DNA of 64,000 nt from Burkholderiaceae bacterium. Its GTDB lineage: Bacteria; Pseudomonadota; Gammaproteobacteria; Burkholderiales; Burkholderiaceae_C. The notes under the pieces were generated by a model. That model had not been told where the DNA came from, did not search any database, and saw only the letters and a program-made list of their open reading frames with translations. Both the position numbers and the translations under genes were made by a program. This document shows positions 55,457-63,997 of this stretch, one piece after another (the first letter of the stretch is position 1; each line of letters opens with the position of its first letter). The DNA lies in the NCBI GenBank assembly GCA_017848435.1, contig JAFEHU010000021.1:163902-227901 (forward strand), read 5' to 3'.

Positions 55457-55741
55457 ATGCGTTTGAACCGTGACCCGTTGTGGACCCTGTTGGCCGTGCT
55501 GCTGGCGGCGGCACCGGTGTGCGCGCAACAACGGGTGGATCCCAACAACGACCGCGCAGTCTACGAGCAACAACGCCGCACCGACCTGCGCTCGGCCCTG
55601 CGTGGCCAGCAGGGCGAAGGGGGCGTACAACCCGGTGGCCGGCAATGGCAGCTCTCGCCCGAAGACCGGGCCGCGATGCGCCAGCAGATCAGCCGCGAAG
55701 GCCAGCGTGGCAACGACCGCCGGGACGACCGCCGCCGCTGA
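55457..55741 (+). CDS. Small secreted Arg/Gln-rich protein, unknown
   Basis: 94 residues: signal peptide (LWTLLAVLLAAAPVCAQ) followed by a hydrophilic, Arg/Gln/Asp-rich, probably disordered or helical region (AVYEQQRRTDLRSAL; EDRAAMRQQISREG; ending RDDRRR). Not assigned to a family. It may bind acidic surfaces. It lies after the ompR divergent region, so could be an OmpR target, and is followed by the SIMPL gene after 84 bases. Confidence 0.68.
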   Translation: MRLNRDPLWTLLAVLLAAAPVCAQQRVDPNNDRAVYEQQRRTDLRSALRGQQGEGGVQPGGRQWQLSPEDRAAMRQQISREGQRGNDRRDDRRR

Positions 55742-55825
55742 GCCTGCGTGCGCGGCCCGCTGCCTGGGAGTGCGCGTTGCCGCCACCACCCCAACCATTT
55801 TCTGTTCCTCAACGAAAGTAGCACC

Positions 55826-56536
55826 ATGATCCAACGCCATTTGTCTGCCACCGCCCTGGCGGTGTGCTGCGCCTTTGCCAGCGGCGCCACCTGGGCGCAA
55901 GGCGTCACGCCGCCGCCGCAAAACGTGCTGCAGCTGTCTGCCACCAGCACGGTGGAGGTGCAGCAGGACCTGCTGGCCATGTCGCTCACCACCACCCGCG
56001 ACGGCAGCGACGCCAATGCGGTGCAAGCGCAGCTCAAGGCCGCTCTGGAAGCGGCGCTGGCCGAGGCCAAAAAATCCGCCCAGCCGGGCCAGCTGGACGT
56101 GCGCACCGGCAACTTCGGCCTCTACCCGCGCTATGCCAAAGACGGCAAGCTCAACGGCTGGCAGGGCTCGGTGGAACTGGTGCTGGAAGGGCGTGACTTT
56201 GCCCGCATCACCAGCACCGCCGGCAAGATCCAGACACTGACGCTGGGCAACGTGAGTTTTGGCCTGAGCCGCGAGCAGCGTGCCAAGGTCGAAGGCGAGG
56301 CGCAGTCGCAGGCCATTGAACGCTTCCGCACCAAGGCGGTGGAGTTGGCCAAGGGCTTTGGTTTCACCGGCTACACGCTGCGCGAGGTGTCGGTCAATGC
56401 CAACGACCAGAGCTACCCGCAGCCCCGCATGGTGGTCAAGGCGATGTCCATGGCGTCGTCTGACTCGGCGGTGCCGGTGGAAGCTGGCAAGAGCCAGGTG
56501 CAGGTGACGGTGTCGGGCTCGGTGCAGCTCAAATGA
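55826..56536 (+). CDS. SIMPL (DUF541) domain secreted protein
   Basis: 236 residues: signal peptide (ALAVCCAFASGATWAQ), then a DUF541/SIMPL domain (LQLSATSTVEVQQDLLAMSL; AIERFRTKAVELAKGFGF; YTLREVSVNAND). Family members are periplasmic or outer-membrane-associated, oligomeric, and linked to oxidative or envelope stress. ATG 55826 is the start with the signal peptide. It ends at a very stable hairpin that also serves the convergent BON gene. Confidence 0.88.
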   Translation: MIQRHLSATALAVCCAFASGATWAQGVTPPPQNVLQLSATSTVEVQQDLLAMSLTTTRDGSDANAVQAQLKAALEAALAEAKKSAQPGQLDVRTGNFGLYPRYAKDGKLNGWQGSVELVLEGRDFARITSTAGKIQTLTLGNVSFGLSREQRAKVEGEAQSQAIERFRTKAVELAKGFGFTGYTLREVSVNANDQSYPQPRMVVKAMSMASSDSAVPVEAGKSQVQVTVSGSVQLK

Positions 56537-56541
56537 CAAAA

Positions 56542-56611
56542 GGCCTGTTCACCCCCCTGCGAGGGGGGGTGAACAGGCCCACAGGCTTCAGGAACGGGCC
56601 AGGCCCGTTCC
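56542..56611. terminator. Bidirectional terminator between SIMPL and BON genes
   Basis: A perfect 16-bp stem, GGCCTGTTCACCCCCC (56542-56557) with 56564-56579, and a 6-base loop; then a second palindrome GGAACGGGCC-A-GGCCCGTTCC (56591-56611). The genes converge here. The arm GGCCTGTTCA also occurs at one end of the fold-back element at 54269-54536. Confidence 0.8.
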
Positions 56612-56618
56612 GTCAAGC

Positions 56619-56933
56619 TCAAGGACGCACGACAACGTCGTTGCGAACCGACTTCACGTGCTTGACGTTGCGGGCAATGGCTTCGGCCTGTGAACGCTCG
56701 GCGCTCGACTTGGCAAAACCCGACAGCTGCACGTTGCCGTTCAGCGTTTCCACGCTGATGGCGGTGGCGGCGACCGTCTTGTCTTCCACAAAGCGGGCTT
56801 TGATGGACGTGGTGATGGCCGCGTCGTCCACGTAGGCGCCGGCGGTTTGCTGGTCACGCACAACGGCGCAGCCGACGGACAGGAGGGTGATGCCGGTAAG
56901 GGTGGCGAATGCGATAGCGCGGAGGTGTTTCAT
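56619..56933 (-). CDS. BON domain lipoprotein
   Basis: 104 residues. Signal with lipobox LSVGC, then a single BON domain (TTSIKARFVEDKTVAATAISVE; NVQLSGFAKSSAERSQAEAIAR; VKSVRNDVVV). OsmY/DolP-like proteins of this kind bind phospholipids and act in envelope stress. It converges on the SIMPL gene. The same-direction cassette 57028-58476 lies upstream; whether it is co-transcribed is unclear (95-base gap). Confidence 0.88.
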   Translation of the reverse strand: MKHLRAIAFATLTGITLLSVGCAVVRDQQTAGAYVDDAAITTSIKARFVEDKTVAATAISVETLNGNVQLSGFAKSSAERSQAEAIARNVKHVKSVRNDVVVRP

Positions 56934-57027
56934 GTTGTTTTCTCGGTTGGGTTGGTTGGATCAGTGCGTGGGTGATGGGGCATTCCGGCGGGTCGCACCA
57001 CGCCAGCCAGAGTGCATGAAAAGTGGG

Positions 57028-57492
57028 TCACAGCATACCGCCAGCGTCTGGCGTTGCAGGGTTATGGCGCGGTGCATCGGCCGACACCTGCGTCAGCATC
57101 GACAGCACCAGCGCCGACATGTCAGCTGGTCTGAAGGTGGCTGCCAGCAGCGCACCCGCCGACAGCAGGCGCCATGGCCGGGTGACCACCACCGCAGCCC
57201 CGAGCAATGCCGCCAGCCCCAGCACCTTGAGCGGCTCCTGCCGGGTGTAGGCGCCGAGCAGCGGCACCGCCACCTCGGTCACGGTGCTGGCCGGGTGCCG
57301 TTGCCACCAGCGCTGCGCGGTGCGTTTCAGCAGCCGCCACCACTGACCATCCGGGCCAGCCGCCGCCTGTCCGCGGGGCGCTTCGGCGTGGCCTTGTGGC
57401 TCGGCGTGGCCAAGCTGCACCAGCAGTGCCTGTCGGCTCTGCTGCAGACGGCTGCTGGCCGGCAATGGAAGGATGGTGTCAGGCGTTGCCAT
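57028..57492 (-). CDS. YqjK-like small protein of the yqjDEK cassette
   Basis: 154 residues. The N-terminal half is polar and Gln/Arg-rich, with a Trp-rich WWRLLKRTAQRWWQRHP stretch. One or two hydrophobic segments follow (VLGLAALLGAAVVVTRPWRLL and LLSAGALLAATF). By position downstream of YqjD- and YqjE-type genes it corresponds to YqjK, but the similarity is loose. Its start overlaps the end of the YqjE-like gene by 14 bases. Confidence 0.65.
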   Translation of the reverse strand: MATPDTILPLPASSRLQQSRQALLVQLGHAEPQGHAEAPRGQAAAGPDGQWWRLLKRTAQRWWQRHPASTVTEVAVPLLGAYTRQEPLKVLGLAALLGAAVVVTRPWRLLSAGALLAATFRPADMSALVLSMLTQVSADAPRHNPATPDAGGML

Positions 57493-57874
57493 GGGAAGGG
57501 GTTCGGGCCTGGCCCGCATTTTTGAAGGCTACCAAGTCGGTTTGCAGCTGGTGGCGGAGTTCGCCAAAGGCGCGTGTCACCAGCGGTCGCCGCGCCAGCG
57601 TCCAGGCCACCAGGGCCATCAGGCCCGTGGCCCCCGGCACGGCGACCAGGGCCCAGTGGAACTGCTGGTGGATGGCGCCGAGCATGACCGCGCCGCCTGC
57701 CAGTGCCACGAACACCGCTGTCAACAGCACCGTCAGCAGCCAGGCCACCAGCCGCCCGAGCCAGGCGCTGCCCGCATGGGCGGCCTCGTCACCCGCCAGC
57801 GCGGCATAGCCGGCCAGATGGTCGACCACGAGGTCGGGCCGGTTCATCAGCAGCGAAAAAATCGGGTGCAGCAT
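57479..57874 (-). CDS. YqjE-like (phage holin superfamily III) membrane protein
   Basis: 131 residues with two central membrane spans (LVAWLLTVLLTAVFVALAGG; LVAVPGATGLMALVAWTLA) and a polar, helical C-terminus (RAFGELRHQLQTDLVAFKN). The fold is annotated as phage-holin-like but the gene is chromosomal and part of the YqjD-E-K stress cassette, so lysis is not implied. Lies 20 bases after the YqjD-like gene. Confidence 0.75.
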   Translation of the reverse strand: MLHPIFSLLMNRPDLVVDHLAGYAALAGDEAAHAGSAWLGRLVAWLLTVLLTAVFVALAGGAVMLGAIHQQFHWALVAVPGATGLMALVAWTLARRPLVTRAFGELRHQLQTDLVAFKNAGQARTPSHGNA

Positions 57875-57894
57875 GGGCGGGGTTGCGGCGAAAC

Positions 57895-58260
57895 TCAGTT
57901 GCGGCCGCTGCGGGTCGCGGCGATCAGCAAGGCGGCCAGGGCGGCACCGGTGGCAGCGGCGATCAGCACCGACTTGACCGGTTGCTCGGACACGTACTTG
58001 CCCGTGGCATCGGCATAACGGCCGAGGGACTTCTGGGCCTGCAGGCGGGTTTCGGTGGCGCTGTCGAGGCCGCGGCGCAGTGCCTGTTGGGCACGCTCGG
58101 CCATTTCATCGAGCGCGGGCTTGAAGCTGCTTTGCAGTTCACGCACTTTGGAGCTGGCCTGGTCGAGCGACTCGTTGGCCAGCGCGCGGGTGGACTCAAC
58201 CGCCTGCTCGGCCGATTGCAGCACATCGTCAGACAGTTTTCGGGTGGTGGTGATGGACAT
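57895..58260 (-). CDS. YqjD/ElaB-like (DUF883) membrane-anchored protein
   Basis: 121 residues: long amphipathic helix region (DDVLQSAEQAVESTRALANE; ARTAQQ-type repeats in AERAQQALRRGLDSATETRLQAQ) and a C-terminal anchor with glycine-zipper-like spacing (VLIAAATGAALAALLIAATR). E. coli homologues tether ribosomes to the membrane in stationary phase. AAAGGAG lies 6 bases before the ATG at 58260. First gene of the YqjD-E-K set. Confidence 0.85.
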   Translation of the reverse strand: MSITTTRKLSDDVLQSAEQAVESTRALANESLDQASSKVRELQSSFKPALDEMAERAQQALRRGLDSATETRLQAQKSLGRYADATGKYVSEQPVKSVLIAAATGAALAALLIAATRSGRN

Positions 58261-58311
58261 GGTGAACTCCTTTAAGGGTTGAAAAAAAGGTGGGGATGTT
58301 GCGCGGTGGAC

Positions 58312-58476
58312 TCAGCGCTTCTTGAACAGGTTGACCAGGAAGCCACCAATGGCCAGCACCGCAAAAACGAAGAACAAGATCTTGGCAATTTCCACTGCCC
58401 CGGAAGCAATGCCGCCAAAACCGAACACCGCAGCGATCAGTGCGATGACAAAAAAGACAACGGAATAGTGCAACAT
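58312..58476 (-). CDS. DUF1328 family small membrane protein (YtjA-like)
   Basis: 54 residues, two spans: [20 protein letters not shown] and an [20 protein letters not shown] segment, ending in basic FKKR. The family is stress-induced and of unknown role. Start at 58476 because AAGGAA lies 6 bases before it; the longer reading to 58530 has no support. Lies 51 bases upstream of the YqjD-like gene in the same direction. Confidence 0.88.
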   Translation of the reverse strand: MLHYSVVFFVIALIAAVFGFGGIASGAVEIAKILFFVFAVLAIGGFLVNLFKKR

Positions 58477-58743
58477 GGAAGTTCCTTGCAGACAGGCTGC
58501 GGGTTGGGGCATTGCCCTCTGCAACACCATGCTGTGAAGCTTACGGAGAAGGGCCGACTGGGTTTATCGGCGTGCGTCGGTGGCCGGTGTGGGCGGCCAG
58601 TGGGTCACCGTGTAGGACGGCGCCCACAGTGGTGGCGGGCGTGCTTCAGAGGCCGGTAATTCGTCAATAATCGTCAGACCCAGCCAAGGACGCTGGCCGC
58701 ATGGTGCGGTCTGCATCCACAGGCCCCGAGAGGACACAAGCCA

Positions 58744-59379
58744 ATGATCAAAGTCGGAATCGTGGACGACCACGCCATCGTGCGCTCGGGCCTGCGCCAG
58801 TTTTTCTCGGAGCAGGTGGACCTGCGGGTGATGGGCGAAGCGGCCAGTGGCAGCGAAGCGATTGACCTGGTGCGCAACACCGAGCTCGACGTGCTGGTGA
58901 TGGACCTGTCCATGCCCGGCCAGAGCGGCATTGATGTGCTGGCCATGCTGCGCGCCAAGGCGCCCGACCTGGCCATTCTGATCCTCAGCGGTTACCCCGA
59001 AGAGCATTACGCGGTGAACCTGATCCGCCAGGGCGCGAGCGGTTACCTCAACAAGGAATGCGACCCGATGGAGATCGTCAACGCGATCCGCACCGTGTCG
59101 CTCGGCCGCCGCCACCTGACGCCGGCCGTGGCCGAACTGCTGGCGCAGCAGCTCAACCGCAAGGACGACACCTCGCACCCGCACGAGCAGTTGTCGGAGC
59201 GTGAGTTCCAGGTGTTCTTGAAGCTGGCCAAGGGCGAGACAGCGGGCGACATCGCCAAGACGCTGTCGCTCAGCGTCAAGACCGTGAGCACCTACCGGAC
59301 CCGGGTGATGGAGAAGATGAACCTCGCCTCCAACAGCGACTTGACCTATTACGCGCTGAAGAACAAGCTGATCGACTGA
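58744..59379 (+). CDS. NarL/UvrY-type response regulator
   Basis: 211 residues. The receiver domain has D8-D9, phospho-acceptor D54 (VLVMDLSMPGQSG) and K in GYLNKE; the LuxR-type HTH is LSEREFQVFLKLAKGETAGD followed by LSVKTVSTYRTRVMEKM. No sensor kinase gene is adjacent, so it is an orphan in this window. It is divergent from the DUF1328/YqjDEK cassette and convergent with a receiver-only regulator, so a role controlling the cassette is plausible but unproved. Confidence 0.92.
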   Translation: MIKVGIVDDHAIVRSGLRQFFSEQVDLRVMGEAASGSEAIDLVRNTELDVLVMDLSMPGQSGIDVLAMLRAKAPDLAILILSGYPEEHYAVNLIRQGASGYLNKECDPMEIVNAIRTVSLGRRHLTPAVAELLAQQLNRKDDTSHPHEQLSEREFQVFLKLAKGETAGDIAKTLSLSVKTVSTYRTRVMEKMNLASNSDLTYYALKNKLID

Positions 59380-59412
59380 TGGGGCGGCGGTGGCCCCTGG
59401 CAGGCCGCTGCT

Positions 59413-59805
59413 TCAGTTGGCCTGCAGCGCCAGGCAGTAGTCCACCAGCGCTTCGATCTCGTTGGATTTGTCGAACACCGCGTCGGCGCCCATCACCAGG
59501 CAGCGCTGGCGGATGTCGGCGGTGGCGTAGTTGCTCAGCACCACCACCTTGTGCGACGGGTGGCGGGCGCGGCAGGCGCTGATCACACCCAGACCGCTGC
59601 CTTGCTTGAGGAACAGGTCAACAATGGCAATGTCCCACTCGGCGCCTTCGCGCATCAGCCAGGCTTTGGCGTCGATCTCGTTGTCAGTCATGCCCACTGC
59701 CTGCACGCCGGCCATTTCTTCCAGGGTCGCAATCAGATTCTCCCGAATCGTCGGGTTGTCTTCAACAATGTACGTTCTGAGCGGTCCGCTAGCCATGGTC
59801 ACCAT
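59413..59805 (-). CDS. Receiver-domain-only response regulator
   Basis: 130 residues comprising only a CheY-like receiver domain: E15-D16, phospho-acceptor D63 (AIVDLFLKQGSG), T/S in VVLSNYA and K in AVFDKSNE. No output domain, so it probably acts by phosphotransfer or protein contact. The start is ATG 59805 or 59796 (MASGPLRTYIVED), with little Shine-Dalgarno support for either. Convergent with the NarL-type regulator (33-base gap), suggesting a shared phosphorelay. Confidence 0.85.
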   Translation of the reverse strand: MVTMASGPLRTYIVEDNPTIRENLIATLEEMAGVQAVGMTDNEIDAKAWLMREGAEWDIAIVDLFLKQGSGLGVISACRARHPSHKVVVLSNYATADIRQRCLVMGADAVFDKSNEIEALVDYCLALQAN

Positions 59806-60039
59806 CTGTCGCGTTGTGAGAGTCCGCCAGCCATTCCGCTAAATGTGCCAGTGCGTATTCCGATGTTGGCACTTGGAAAGGCCTGCGTCTGTAGGACACG
59901 AACTACATATTTTTACAAATCGCACGGATGTAGTCCGCCGCTGACAGGGGCTGGCGACGCGTCCTGATCGCCCAACGCGCGCCGTTGCGGCACACTGGTT
60001 GCTACCTTGCCGTCTTTGCGGCAGCGCACAAAGGCCCGC

Positions 60040-60639
60040 ATGCACCCCCACACCCTTGTCCGTTTCCTTGCGCCGTTGGCACTGGCCCTCTGCGCCGCGA
60101 GCGCCAGCGCCCAGGCGACTGGGCCGCTGCCGGTGGTGCCGGTGCTGGACCTGCAACGCTACAGCGGCGACTGGTTTGAGATTGCCCGTCTGCCGAACTG
60201 GTTCCAGCGCAACTGCACCGGCCAGGTGCGGGCCCGCTACGGCCAGGCCAATAACGGCCTGCTGCCGGTGCTGAACCAGTGCCGGCGCAGCGACGGCACG
60301 CTGATCGACGCCCGCGGCGAAGCCCGCCGTGTGCCCCGCGACGGCCAGCCCGAGGCCGGCCAGCTGGAGGTGCGCTTCGCGCCAGCCTGGCTGGGTTGGC
60401 TGCCGCTGGTCTGGGGCGACTACCAGGTGCTGGCGCTGGACCCCGACTACCGCATCGCGCTGGTGGGCGCGCCCGGCCGCGACTACCTGTGGCTGCTCTC
60501 GCGCCAACCCACCCTGCCCGAGGCCGATATCGCACGCTGGCTGGACAAGGCCCGCGCGCTGGGTTTCCCGACCGAGCGGGTGGTGCGCACGCCGGCATCG
60601 CCGGCGGTTGACGCCACCGCGTCTGGAGCCAGCCAATGA
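60040..60639 (+). CDS. Lipocalin (Blc-like)
   Basis: 199 residues: cleavable signal (LALALCAASASAQ), then a lipocalin barrel with the first signature RYSGDWFEIARLPNWFQ and later YQVLALDPDYRIALVGAPGRDYLWLLSR, the conserved Blc region. It has no lipobox cysteine, so it is probably soluble in the periplasm. The role is lipid binding or transport. It overlaps the AsmA gene by 4 bases (ATGA, 60636-60639), suggesting a joint envelope function. The 234-base gap upstream (59806-60039) shows no clear signal. Confidence 0.92.
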   Translation: MHPHTLVRFLAPLALALCAASASAQATGPLPVVPVLDLQRYSGDWFEIARLPNWFQRNCTGQVRARYGQANNGLLPVLNQCRRSDGTLIDARGEARRVPRDGQPEAGQLEVRFAPAWLGWLPLVWGDYQVLALDPDYRIALVGAPGRDYLWLLSRQPTLPEADIARWLDKARALGFPTERVVRTPASPAVDATASGASQ

Positions 60640-62579
60640 CCGCCACCACGACACGCCGCTGGCGCACTGCCGGGCTGGTGCTGGCCGGCCTGTTGCTGGC
60701 GGCGGTGTTGGCCGTGGTGTTGTTCCCCTGGGACATGCTGCGTGGCCCGCTGAACCGCTACGTGAGCGAGACCACCGGGCGCAGCTTCGAGATCACCCGC
60801 CGGCTGGACGTGCAGCTCGGCTGGACCACCCGCGTGGTGGCCGATGGCCTGACCTTCGCCAACCCGGCCTGGGCCAGCGAGCCTTACCTGGTGAAGGCCG
60901 AACAGGCCGAGGTGGACATTGAGCTCTGGCCGCTGCTGAGCGGCCAGGTGGTGCTGCCGCGCGTGCGCCTGCAACAACCCGCCATTGGCCTGCAGCTGGA
61001 GGCCGACGGCCGCCGCACCTGGGCGCTGGGCCGTGACACCGCCGACACCGGCACCGTGCCGCGCATCGGCGCGCTGCTGGTGGACCAGGGCCGATTGCGT
61101 TTCACCGGGCTGGACACCGACATCGCGACCGAGTTCGCCATTGACGAACAGGCCAACGCGGCACCGTGCCTGCCGCTCAGCTTCAAGGCCACCGGCCGCT
61201 GGAAAAAAGAGCCCTTCACCGCCGAAGGCCGCAGCAGCGGCGTGCTGGCGCTGACGCAGGCTGGCAGCCCGCCGCCGTTCGCCTTGCAGATCGACGCCCG
61301 GGCCGGCGCCACCCGCTTCAAGGCCAACGGCACCGTGGCCAACCTGGCCGCGCTGGACGGGGCCGACGCCGCCGTCGAGCTGCAGGGCCGCAGCCTGGCG
61401 GACCTCTACAAGTTCATTGGCGTGGTGCTGCCGGGCACACCGCGTTATGCGGTCAAGGGCCAGCTGAAGAAGAACGGCAAGGTCTGGGCGGTGGACGGCA
61501 TCCACGGCAAGCTCGGCCAGTCGGACCTGGGCGGGGCGCTGAAGTTTGACGCGGCGCCGGCGTTGCCGGTGTTGTCGGGCCAGCTGCAGTCGGCCTCGCT
61601 CGACTTCACCGACCTGGGGCCGATCATCGGTTTGTCCGACACCTCGGGTGACGGCGCCGCCGCAGCCACGCCACCCAGCGGCCGCCCCGGCAAGGTGCTG
61701 CCCAACACGGCGCTGGACTTCGCCCGGCTCAAGACCATGGACGCCGACGTGCGCTACACCGCCACCCGCATCCGCAACCTGAAGACCCTACCGCTCACCA
61801 GCCTGACCGTGCACGTGGCCCTGAGTGGCGGCAAGCTCTCCCTGGACGGGCTGGACATTGGTCTGGCCGGTGGCCGGGTGCAGGGCCAGGTGGGCATTGA
61901 CGCCAACAGCCTGCCCACGCCGGTGTCGGCCAAACTGTCGGCCAGTGGTCTGCAGCTGAACCAGCTGTTCCCCGAGGTGGCGCTGACCAAAAGCGGCTTT
62001 GGCAAGTTCACCGGCCAGGTGGACCTGAGTGGCCAGGGCAACTCGGCCGCGCAAATCCTCGGCTCGGCCTCCGGCAACATGGCGATGCTGATGGGCCGGG
62101 GCGAGATCAGCAACATCCTGCTGGAGTTTCTGGGGCTGGACGGCGGCGAGATCGTCAAGTTCTTTGTCTCGGGTGACCGCACGGTGCGCCTGCGCTGCGC
62201 CGCCGCCGCGTTCGACGTGCAGAAGGGCCTGATGACCAGCCGCACCATCGTGCTGGACACCAGCGACACCGTCATCACCGGCAGCGGGCAGATCAGCCTG
62301 GCCAACGAAACGCTGGACCTGCTGCTGTTGCCGTCGCCCAAAGACCGCAGCATTTTGAGTTTCCGCTCGCCAATCAAGGTGGGTGGCACCTTTGCCGCAC
62401 CCACCGGCGGGCCGCAGGCCGGTGCGCTGGCCTTGCGCGCCGGTGCGGCGCTGGCGCTGGGGGCCATCAACCCGCTGCTGGCGTTGGTCGCCACCTTCGA
62501 GCCTGGCCCCGGCGAAGACAGCAACTGCGTGCAGGTGCTGGCCAAGGCCGGCACGCCGCTGGTGCGTCAGCGCCGCTGA
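60636..62579 (+). CDS. AsmA family protein
   Basis: 647-residue inner-membrane-anchored, periplasmic beta-rich protein. An N-terminal span (GLVLAGLLLAAVLAVVLF) is followed by the AsmA signature (LNRYVSETTGRSFEITRRLDV) and repeated beta-groove strands. The C-terminal AsmA_2 region includes GQVDLSGQGNSAAQILGSAS and LDTSDTVITGSGQISLANETLDL. The family is implicated in phospholipid transport and outer-membrane assembly. Translationally coupled to the lipocalin gene, a plausible partner in lipid handling. Confidence 0.92.
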   Translation: MTATTTRRWRTAGLVLAGLLLAAVLAVVLFPWDMLRGPLNRYVSETTGRSFEITRRLDVQLGWTTRVVADGLTFANPAWASEPYLVKAEQAEVDIELWPLLSGQVVLPRVRLQQPAIGLQLEADGRRTWALGRDTADTGTVPRIGALLVDQGRLRFTGLDTDIATEFAIDEQANAAPCLPLSFKATGRWKKEPFTAEGRSSGVLALTQAGSPPPFALQIDARAGATRFKANGTVANLAALDGADAAVELQGRSLADLYKFIGVVLPGTPRYAVKGQLKKNGKVWAVDGIHGKLGQSDLGGALKFDAAPALPVLSGQLQSASLDFTDLGPIIGLSDTSGDGAAAATPPSGRPGKVLPNTALDFARLKTMDADVRYTATRIRNLKTLPLTSLTVHVALSGGKLSLDGLDIGLAGGRVQGQVGIDANSLPTPVSAKLSASGLQLNQLFPEVALTKSGFGKFTGQVDLSGQGNSAAQILGSASGNMAMLMGRGEISNILLEFLGLDGGEIVKFFVSGDRTVRLRCAAAAFDVQKGLMTSRTIVLDTSDTVITGSGQISLANETLDLLLLPSPKDRSILSFRSPIKVGGTFAAPTGGPQAGALALRAGAALALGAINPLLALVATFEPGPGEDSNCVQVLAKAGTPLVRQRR

Positions 62580-62580
62580 C

Positions 62581-62602
62581 ATGGCCCTTGGCGGGGCCAT
62601 TT
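62581..62602 (+). terminator. Terminator hairpin after the AsmA gene
   Basis: ATGGCCC (62581-62587) pairs with GGGCCAT (62594-62600) across TTGGCG, followed by only TT. Weak to moderate intrinsic terminator, placed 1 base after the stop. Confidence 0.5.
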
Positions 62603-62618
62603 CAGGTCTTTGGGGCTG

Positions 62619-62687
62619 ATTCTTAAACCAAATTGGCCTTGGGCCATAGTGAAAACTTGCGGTTCAGCTATTGATTCAATAGCAAGC
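62619..62687. repeat. Dispersed ~65-bp repeat, copy 7
   Basis: One of the two best copies: ATTCTTAAACCAAATTGGCC, TTGGGCCATAGTG, then CTTGCGGTTCAGCTATTGAT and TCAATAGCAAG. The block GCTATTGATTCAATAGC is itself an imperfect palindrome. Lies in the gap between the convergent AsmA and cytochrome c genes. Confidence 0.88.
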
Positions 62688-62701
62688 TCGGATCGTACCC
62701 G

Positions 62702-63997
62702 TCACGGTGATGCCGAGGTGCGCAGGCGGTTCACGTCCAGTTCCGACACCGCTTCGGCCTGGTTGCCCCAGGCGCTGCGCAGGTGCGTCAGCACGGCGGC
62801 CACTTCGCGGTCGGTCAGCACCAGCATGTAGGGTGGCATGCCGTAGGGGCGCGGGTGGCCTTCGGTGGCCGGGGCGTAGCCGCCTTTCAGCACCACCTGC
62901 ACCAGGTTGGCGGTGTTGGCCATGGTCACCGCGCAGTTGCCGGCCAGTGCCGGGTAGGCGTTGGGCACGCCCTGGCCGGCATCGCCATGGCAGGCCACGC
63001 AGTGCTGTTCGTAGACCTTGGCGCCCAGTGGGGCCAGCGGTGACGCGGCCACGGCCACCGCCACAGGTTTGGCGGGTGCCACCGGCACGGCGCCGGGCAG
63101 GCGCTGCAGGTAGGCTGCCATGGCGCCGAGGTCGGCGTCGTTCAGGTGCTGGGTGCTGTGCAGCACCACCTCGGCCATTGGCCCGGCGACCGAGGCGCCC
63201 GGCGCGCTGCCGGTCTTGAGCAGCTGCACGATGTGCTGTGGCGACCAGTGGGCCACACCGGCTTCGTGCGGCAACGTGAGCGCCGGGGCGTACCAGTTCT
63301 GCACCGGCATCAGCCCCCCGGCGAATTCGCGCGCGGTGTCCGTGCCGCCCCAGCCGTCGCGTGGGCTGTGGCAGGCGCTGCAGTGGGCCAGGCCCTGCGT
63401 CAGGTAGGCGCCGCGGTTCCAGCTGGCGGTCTGGGTGGCGTCGGGTGTGAAGCGGGCAGGTGTGAAGTACAGCGCGCGCCAAACCGCCAGTGCGGCCTGG
63501 GTGTTGTAGGGGAAGCGCAGCGCGTGTGCGCGGTTGGGCTGCGGCACCACCGGGCGGCTTTGCAGGTAGGCGTACAGCGCGTCCGAGTCCTCACGGGTCA
63601 CCAGCGTGTAGCTGGTGTAGGGGAAGGCCGGGTACAGCAGCCGGCCGTCTCGGCTGCGGCCGTTGTGCATGGCACGCCAGAACGCGGCGCTGGACCAGCG
63701 GCCAATGCCGGTGCTGGCGTCGGGCGTGAGGTTGGGGCTGTAGACGGTGCCAAACGGCGTGTCAATCGCGCGGCCACCGGCGTACTCGGCACCGCCACGC
63801 ACCGTGTGGCAGGCCATGCAGTTGCCGGCGCGTGCGAGGTACGCGCCACGCGCAATGACGGTGGGGTCGGTGCTGGGATTGACCTCGGTGGTGTCAGGCA
63901 GCGGCGCTTCGTCGCGCAGATTCAGCGCCCAGACGGCAGCGCCCAGTGCCAGGCACAGGCCGGTAACCACCAGCACACCCACAAGCAGGCGTTTCAT
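62702..63997 (-). CDS. Triheme cytochrome c, membrane-anchored (dehydrogenase cytochrome subunit type)
   Basis: 431 residues. An uncleaved or signal-like N-terminal span (LLVGVLVVTGLCLALGAAVWAL) precedes three heme c sites: CMACH (C60-H64), CSACH (C206-H210) and CVACH (C333-H337). Each domain has downstream methionines for the sixth ligand, e.g. YGMPPYM. This architecture is that of the cytochrome subunit of membrane alcohol or gluconate-type dehydrogenases, passing electrons to ubiquinone or an oxidase. The complete gene is in the window: ATG at 63997, only 3 bases from the edge. The catalytic subunit, if any, lies beyond the edge. Confidence 0.93.
   Translation of the reverse strand: MKRLLVGVLVVTGLCLALGAAVWALNLRDEAPLPDTTEVNPSTDPTVIARGAYLARAGNCMACHTVRGGAEYAGGRAIDTPFGTVYSPNLTPDASTGIGRWSSAAFWRAMHNGRSRDGRLLYPAFPYTSYTLVTREDSDALYAYLQSRPVVPQPNRAHALRFPYNTQAALAVWRALYFTPARFTPDATQTASWNRGAYLTQGLAHCSACHSPRDGWGGTDTAREFAGGLMPVQNWYAPALTLPHEAGVAHWSPQHIVQLLKTGSAPGASVAGPMAEVVLHSTQHLNDADLGAMAAYLQRLPGAVPVAPAKPVAVAVAASPLAPLGAKVYEQHCVACHGDAGQGVPNAYPALAGNCAVTMANTANLVQVVLKGGYAPATEGHPRPYGMPPYMLVLTDREVAAVLTHLRSAWGNQAEAVSELDVNRLRTSASP

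Noticed and set aside
57479..57874. Phage holin gene as sign of a prophage
   Set aside because: It is a YqjE-type protein within a chromosomal stress cassette; no endolysin, integrase or structural genes are nearby.
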